The notes under the pieces: generated by a model
Database searches by the model: none
Told to the model about the DNA's origin: nothing
Seen by the model: only the letters and a program-made list of their open reading frames with translations
DNA from: Galbula dea
Lineage: Eukaryota; Chordata; Aves; Piciformes; Galbulidae
DNA: 64,000 nt
Reading direction: 5' to 3'
NCBI GenBank assembly: GCA_013399015.1
Contig: VWZX01004904.1
Span: forward strand, 124,001-188,000
Translations under genes and position numbers: made by a program
Shown here: piece after piece, positions 60,267-64,000 of the stretch
Layout of the letters: every line of letters begins with the position of its first letter
Position numbering within the stretch: position 1 is the stretch's first letter

Positions 60267-61058
60267 CAGATCTTCCATCTTCCCTCAGTCTTGTCACAGA
60301 CCTTCTCAGTGAATCCCTGCCCCTTGTCTCACAGGGACTCATCTTCTGCCTTGGTTCTCCTCCAAAACTCTCAGTCTACTCCGAGCTACTCCCATGGAGC
60401 CTATGACCTCCTCGAGTGCCACCAGAAGCTCTTCCCAGAGTATCTTTAGCAGCATATCACCTCTAGAAGGCTGAAGTCCTCCTTTAGACCACTGGCTCCA
60501 AGTCACAGTTTCCAGAGGTCTGTAGACTCCACCTAAGCATGCCCTTCCCTTCACTTCAGGCTGTCAGAGCCTCCAGAGGACCCCAGTCTGCCCACAGCTC
60601 TCATGGCTTCTTCACAGAGAGGGTGCCTCAGTGACCATCGTTCTGTGAAGCATCTGCTGCACAGAACCACTGATGGCTTCTTCAGGAGAAAGCTGGGTTG
60701 AGAGCCTCTCACCTGAGGTGCCAGCAAGCAGCATCTTGAGAAGCAGATCCTGGAAGTGGCAGGGTGTCCCTGATCCTCAGCAGCTCCACGGGCTCCAATC
60801 AAGCCGGAGCGCTGGCGTGAGAGCACGTAGGGAGGGTTTCTCTTCAGGCTTTGCAATTAGCTTCTGCTCCCTCTGAGAAGAAGGTTTAATCAACTCTGCC
60901 ACTGCTCTGTGGGGATCTTCAGAAGGATGGGAGGTTGAGTAACACTTTCCTTTAGTCATCTGACAGATAAATGAAATGGGGACTGCTGCAGTGATGAGAG
61001 GAGGAGGATTGTCCTACGAGACCAAGCAGAGATGTTGGCTAGGGTTGAACATCTTACA
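60267..61058. other. Unidentified, CpG-retaining sequence
   Basis: No CR1. 60785-60835 has five CpGs in about 50 bp, high for this window. I could not assign it to an exon or a transposon. Confidence 0.4.
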
Positions 61059-61360
61059 GAGTCATAGAAGCACTCAATTGTCTCCTTGGAAGAGACCCTT
61101 AAGGTCATCAAGTCCAACTCTTAACCAAACACTGTCAGGTTACCACTGAATCATGTCCCTCAGCACCACATCTCCAGGGTTTTTCAGTCCCTCCAGGGAT
61201 GGTGACTCCACCACTGTCCTGGGCAGCCTGGGACAGGCCTTGACAACCCTTGCCAGCAAGAAATTGTTCGTCTCCAACCTAAACCTCCCTTGGCACAACC
61301 TGAGGCTGTTTCCTCTTGTCCTGCTGCTTGTTCCTTGGGAGAAGAGCCCAATCCCCACCT
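61059..61360 (-). mobile_element. CR1 LINE 3' end, type B
   Basis: The + strand starts gagtcatagaagcactcaat and ends gagcccaatccccacct. Confidence 0.92.
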
Positions 61361-61368
61361 CACCATGT

Positions 61369-61440
61369 GGAATCACAGAATGTTAGGGGTTGGAAGGGAC
61401 CTCATAAGATCATCTAGTCCAGCCCCTCTGCCAGAGCAGG
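61369..61440 (-). mobile_element. CR1 LINE 3' tip, different type
   Basis: ggaatcacagaatgttaggg to ctgccagagcaggact. It is in the same orientation and directly next to the copy at 61059. Confidence 0.8.
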
Positions 61441-62929
61441 ACTCAGCCTCCAGTTCCCAGTCCTTCTCTTCCAGGCCACCCTCCTCTGTCTGAGCAGGGT
61501 GCTGTGCTGCTTCCACAGCACTGCTCTGCAGGACTCCAGGTCTAATGAGCAGATGTCACTCCATGACTGGCCAGCAGAGAAGACCAATCAATCCCTCTCC
61601 CACTAGGTCTTCTTCTCCTTCTTGTTGTTTCCAGCAGATCTCCTGTTCATCCCTCTGAAACTGGATGAAGCTCAAGACATTGCCCAGCCACAGAGGACAT
61701 GGAGGTTCCCATGGGAGCAGGACAAGAACCCAATCCCACCCCACAGCTGCTTTTTCTCCTGATGCTCTTCAGTGGCCCTTCACTCACTAGAAATGGAACA
61801 GGTTCATCTTTGCTTCCCAGCAAGTTTTGCCTGCTAATAGTAACTCTGAATTGGGTCTGATGCCTTAGCTAAACCTATCTCAGAGAGCAGCAATTAAATC
61901 ACCTTTAGGAAGTAGCTTTTGGCCAAAATATGTTAGTTTATAAAACCTTCTCCCTTCCAAAGGTGAAGGAGTGGAAGATCTGGTCAGTGTGAAAGCTTCT
62001 GGGAGAAGCCGAGGTGTCCATTGATTGCAGTGGGAATGAATCAGGTCTGCAAAGCACAAATGGATCTAAATATTGGAGTTTTACTGAATAAATGTCAAGA
62101 TTCCTACAAATGGCAGCCAAGGAAAGAGAAGATGAGCACTGGAGGAGGGGGAGGGAGTTGTAAAATCATTATGGGGAGATAAATGGAGATGCTTGGCATT
62201 GCTTTCCATGAGGGAAGCTGATGAAGCACTTGGCTCAGATGGAGTGATGGCAGCGTTTCCCCTTGAAGGGAGGAGCTGCTCTTGAAACACACAGAGCTCC
62301 AGGAGCTGGGGGAAAAGAGAGGGAGAAATGGAAGCAAGGAAAGAACAAGTCAGCAGAGAAACACATCATTGCTAGCAAGAATTTGACCATAGGGGATGGA
62401 AGATGAAGATCTGCAGAGGACAAGTGGGTTTGTTCTGAATGTACTCTGATGAAACCTAGAATTACTCCAATATTTACAGGGGTTTTTTTCATCACTGGCT
62501 TTAATCCATGTTGCCATTTCCTTGTCCAAAGTCATCTTCCACCACAACAGCATCTCTGCTTTTCAAAATTCATTGTGGCTTTCAATTAAACAACAAACCA
62601 ACCCAAAACCATAAACAAAACCCATCTGAAGATCTGATGAAAAGCTCCAGCTGGAGGTTTTATATCCAGTTGTTAGCTCAGGAGATAGAATATAGAATCC
62701 TTCACCCATTAAATGTGTCCTCAGCACAGATTTGCTGCACCTGCTATTTTACATCTCACTCTTTCTGGTGCTGAATATTTATGGTCCATCTCAAAGGAGG
62801 TGCAGGCAGGGCTGGAGGGGAACCTTCACAGCATGGTGATGACACCTGCTGGAAGTGGTCACCAGTGCCTGGCCTCAGCTGCATCCCCTCCAGCAGCATC
62901 AGCTGCATCCTACCTGCATGAGGGATAAC
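61441..62929. other. No recognisable feature
   Basis: A 1.5-kb unique-looking stretch. No exon or repeat is supported. Confidence 0.4.
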
Positions 62930-63153
62930 GGAGAGAAGGAAGAAATATTTCACACTGAGGGTGGTGAGAGCCTGGCCCAGGTTGCCCAGAGAGGTGGAAG
63001 ATTCCCATCCATCTCCGGAACCATCCCAGGTCAGGCTGTCTGGGGCTGTGAGCAGCCTGCTCTAGTTGCAGATGTCCCTGCTGACTGCAGGGGGTTGGAC
63101 TACGTGACCTTGACAGGTCCCTTCCCACCCAAACCAGTCTGTGATTCCATGAC
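62930..63153 (+). mobile_element. CR1 LINE 3' end, type C
   Basis: From acggagagaaggaagaaat to accagtctgtgattccatg. Confidence 0.9.
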
Positions 63154-63485
63154 ATACAGCAAGACACACTGCAGGGACTTAAAACCAATTGAACAAGTCT
63201 TTCATCACAATCCAATCTTGATGTTGTACCAAGGAGACATCAATGTCCTCCCACAGAACCAGTCAAACAGCTTTCACCTCGTCTCCCCAGGCTGGGAGCT
63301 GGGAGCGGCAACACAAACCTACAGTGTCCAAGAGCTCACATTGCCTAAAGCCTCCTCTTTGCTCTAGACAGGAATTTCTCATGCCCACAAAGACATCACC
63401 TGGCACAGGTCTGGCCCTCTGGGAGACTGCAGAAGTGGCTGTGGTACCACACAAACCGCACCCATACATTCAACCTTGTCCCTCA

Positions 63486-63877
63486 CAGAATCACAGACTG
63501 ATTAAGGTTGGCAGGGAGCTCTGGGGATCATCCAGCCCAACCCCCCTGCTAAAGGTCACCCATAGCAGCTTGCCCAGGGTCACCTCCAGCTGCCTTGGCA
63601 ATCTCTCCACACAAGGAGACTCCACAGCCTCTCTGGGCAGCCTGGGCCAGGGCTCCAACACCCTCACACCAAACAAGCTTCTCCTCCTGCTCAGCTGCAA
63701 CCTCCTGGCTTCCAGTTTGTCCTTCATGCCTTGTGTCCTATTGCTTGGCATCACTGAGAAGAGCCTGGCTCCATCCTCTTGCCACCCTCCCTTCAGATAC
63801 TTCTATCCACTGATAAGGTCCCTCTCAGCCTCCTCTTTGCCAGGCTGACCAAGCCCAGCTCCCTCAGCCTTTCCTCA
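63486..63877 (-). mobile_element. CR1 LINE 3' end, type A, diverged at its 5' part
   Basis: The + strand begins cagaatcacagactgattaagg. The tail half is close to other A copies, while 63720-63877 is diverged. Confidence 0.9.
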
Positions 63878-64000
63878 GAAGGAAGATGCCCCAGCCCCTT
63901 AGCATGGTGGGGTGGAGATCTGACTCTTGGACTCCCACCTCACTGTGAGCCACTGTGTGCTCATGCTGGAGGAGCAAGCTGCAAAAGGACAATCCTAACA

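Noticed and set aside
60339..60856. Minus-strand frames with GVYRPL text, first thought to be CR1 endonuclease
   Set aside because: The following text lacks the conserved endonuclease residues, so the resemblance is limited to a few amino acids.
63243..63848. 201-codon plus-strand open frame
   Set aside because: Antisense of a type A CR1 with unrelated leader sequence.
1..64000. Endogenous retrovirus or full LTR element
   Set aside because: I found no paired LTRs, primer-binding site or gag/pol text. The only RT motifs belong to CR1-type LINE. The two-copy repeat at 36.4 and 52.2 kb is left open.
1..64000. tRNA, rRNA or snRNA genes
   Set aside because: No cloverleaf with A and B box text and no conserved rRNA or snRNA sequence was noticed on either strand. 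A covariance-model search would be decisive.

Overview
This window looks like nuclear DNA from a bird, most probably a piciform (woodpecker, barbet or honeyguide relative). CR1 LINE 3' ends lie on both strands throughout. My hand count gives about 55 pieces covering roughly 14-15 kb, or about 23% of the window. That density is known for Piciformes and is well above most other birds. I saw no bacterial, viral or organellar genes, no CRISPR array, and no rRNA or tRNA gene.

The one host-gene element I can name is a short coding exon on the + strand at 23940-24064. It has a clean polypyrimidine tract and AG acceptor, GC-rich third codon positions, and a 40-residue reading frame ending in a stop. 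I recognise it as the last coding exon of NEGR1 (neuronal growth regulator 1, Kilon; the chicken orthologue is neurotractin), a GPI-anchored IgLON adhesion protein of neurons. The exon encodes the GPI attachment region and the C-terminal propeptide that is removed. Therefore 1-23939 is the 3' part of the last NEGR1 intron. The sequence from 24065 onward is 3' UTR, of uncertain length (candidate poly(A) signals near 26.6, 27.3 and 28.4 kb), followed by downstream intergenic DNA.

Layout: (1) 1-23.9 kb is intron packed with CR1. (2) 23.87-30.54 kb has no recognisable CR1 and contains the exon, the presumed 3' UTR, simple repeats and a 17-N gap. (3) 30.5-45.0 kb is CR1-rich downstream DNA, including an antisense remnant of CR1 reverse transcriptase near 40 kb. 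(4) 45.0-48.5 kb is CR1-free, with a 50-bp minisatellite and a convincing poly(A)-signal context near 48.08 kb. (5) 48.5-64 kb is CR1-rich again, with a 255-bp duplication around a single N that is probably an assembly artefact, a second minisatellite and several nested insertions.

For description I use my own labels for four CR1 3'-end types. A ends with a 'gatgatccccagag' style tail and is the most uniform, so probably the youngest. B has 'ccatgggttagtggtgacctgg' style text before its tail. C has 'gatgtccctgctggctgcag'. D has 'gggttgtcctgtgcatgg'. These are not database names. I did not find a new biological system. The observations most worth checking are the NEGR1 exon and the CR1-free zone around it, the candidate distal poly(A) site, the assembly duplication, and the recent CR1 subfamily with its nesting pattern.
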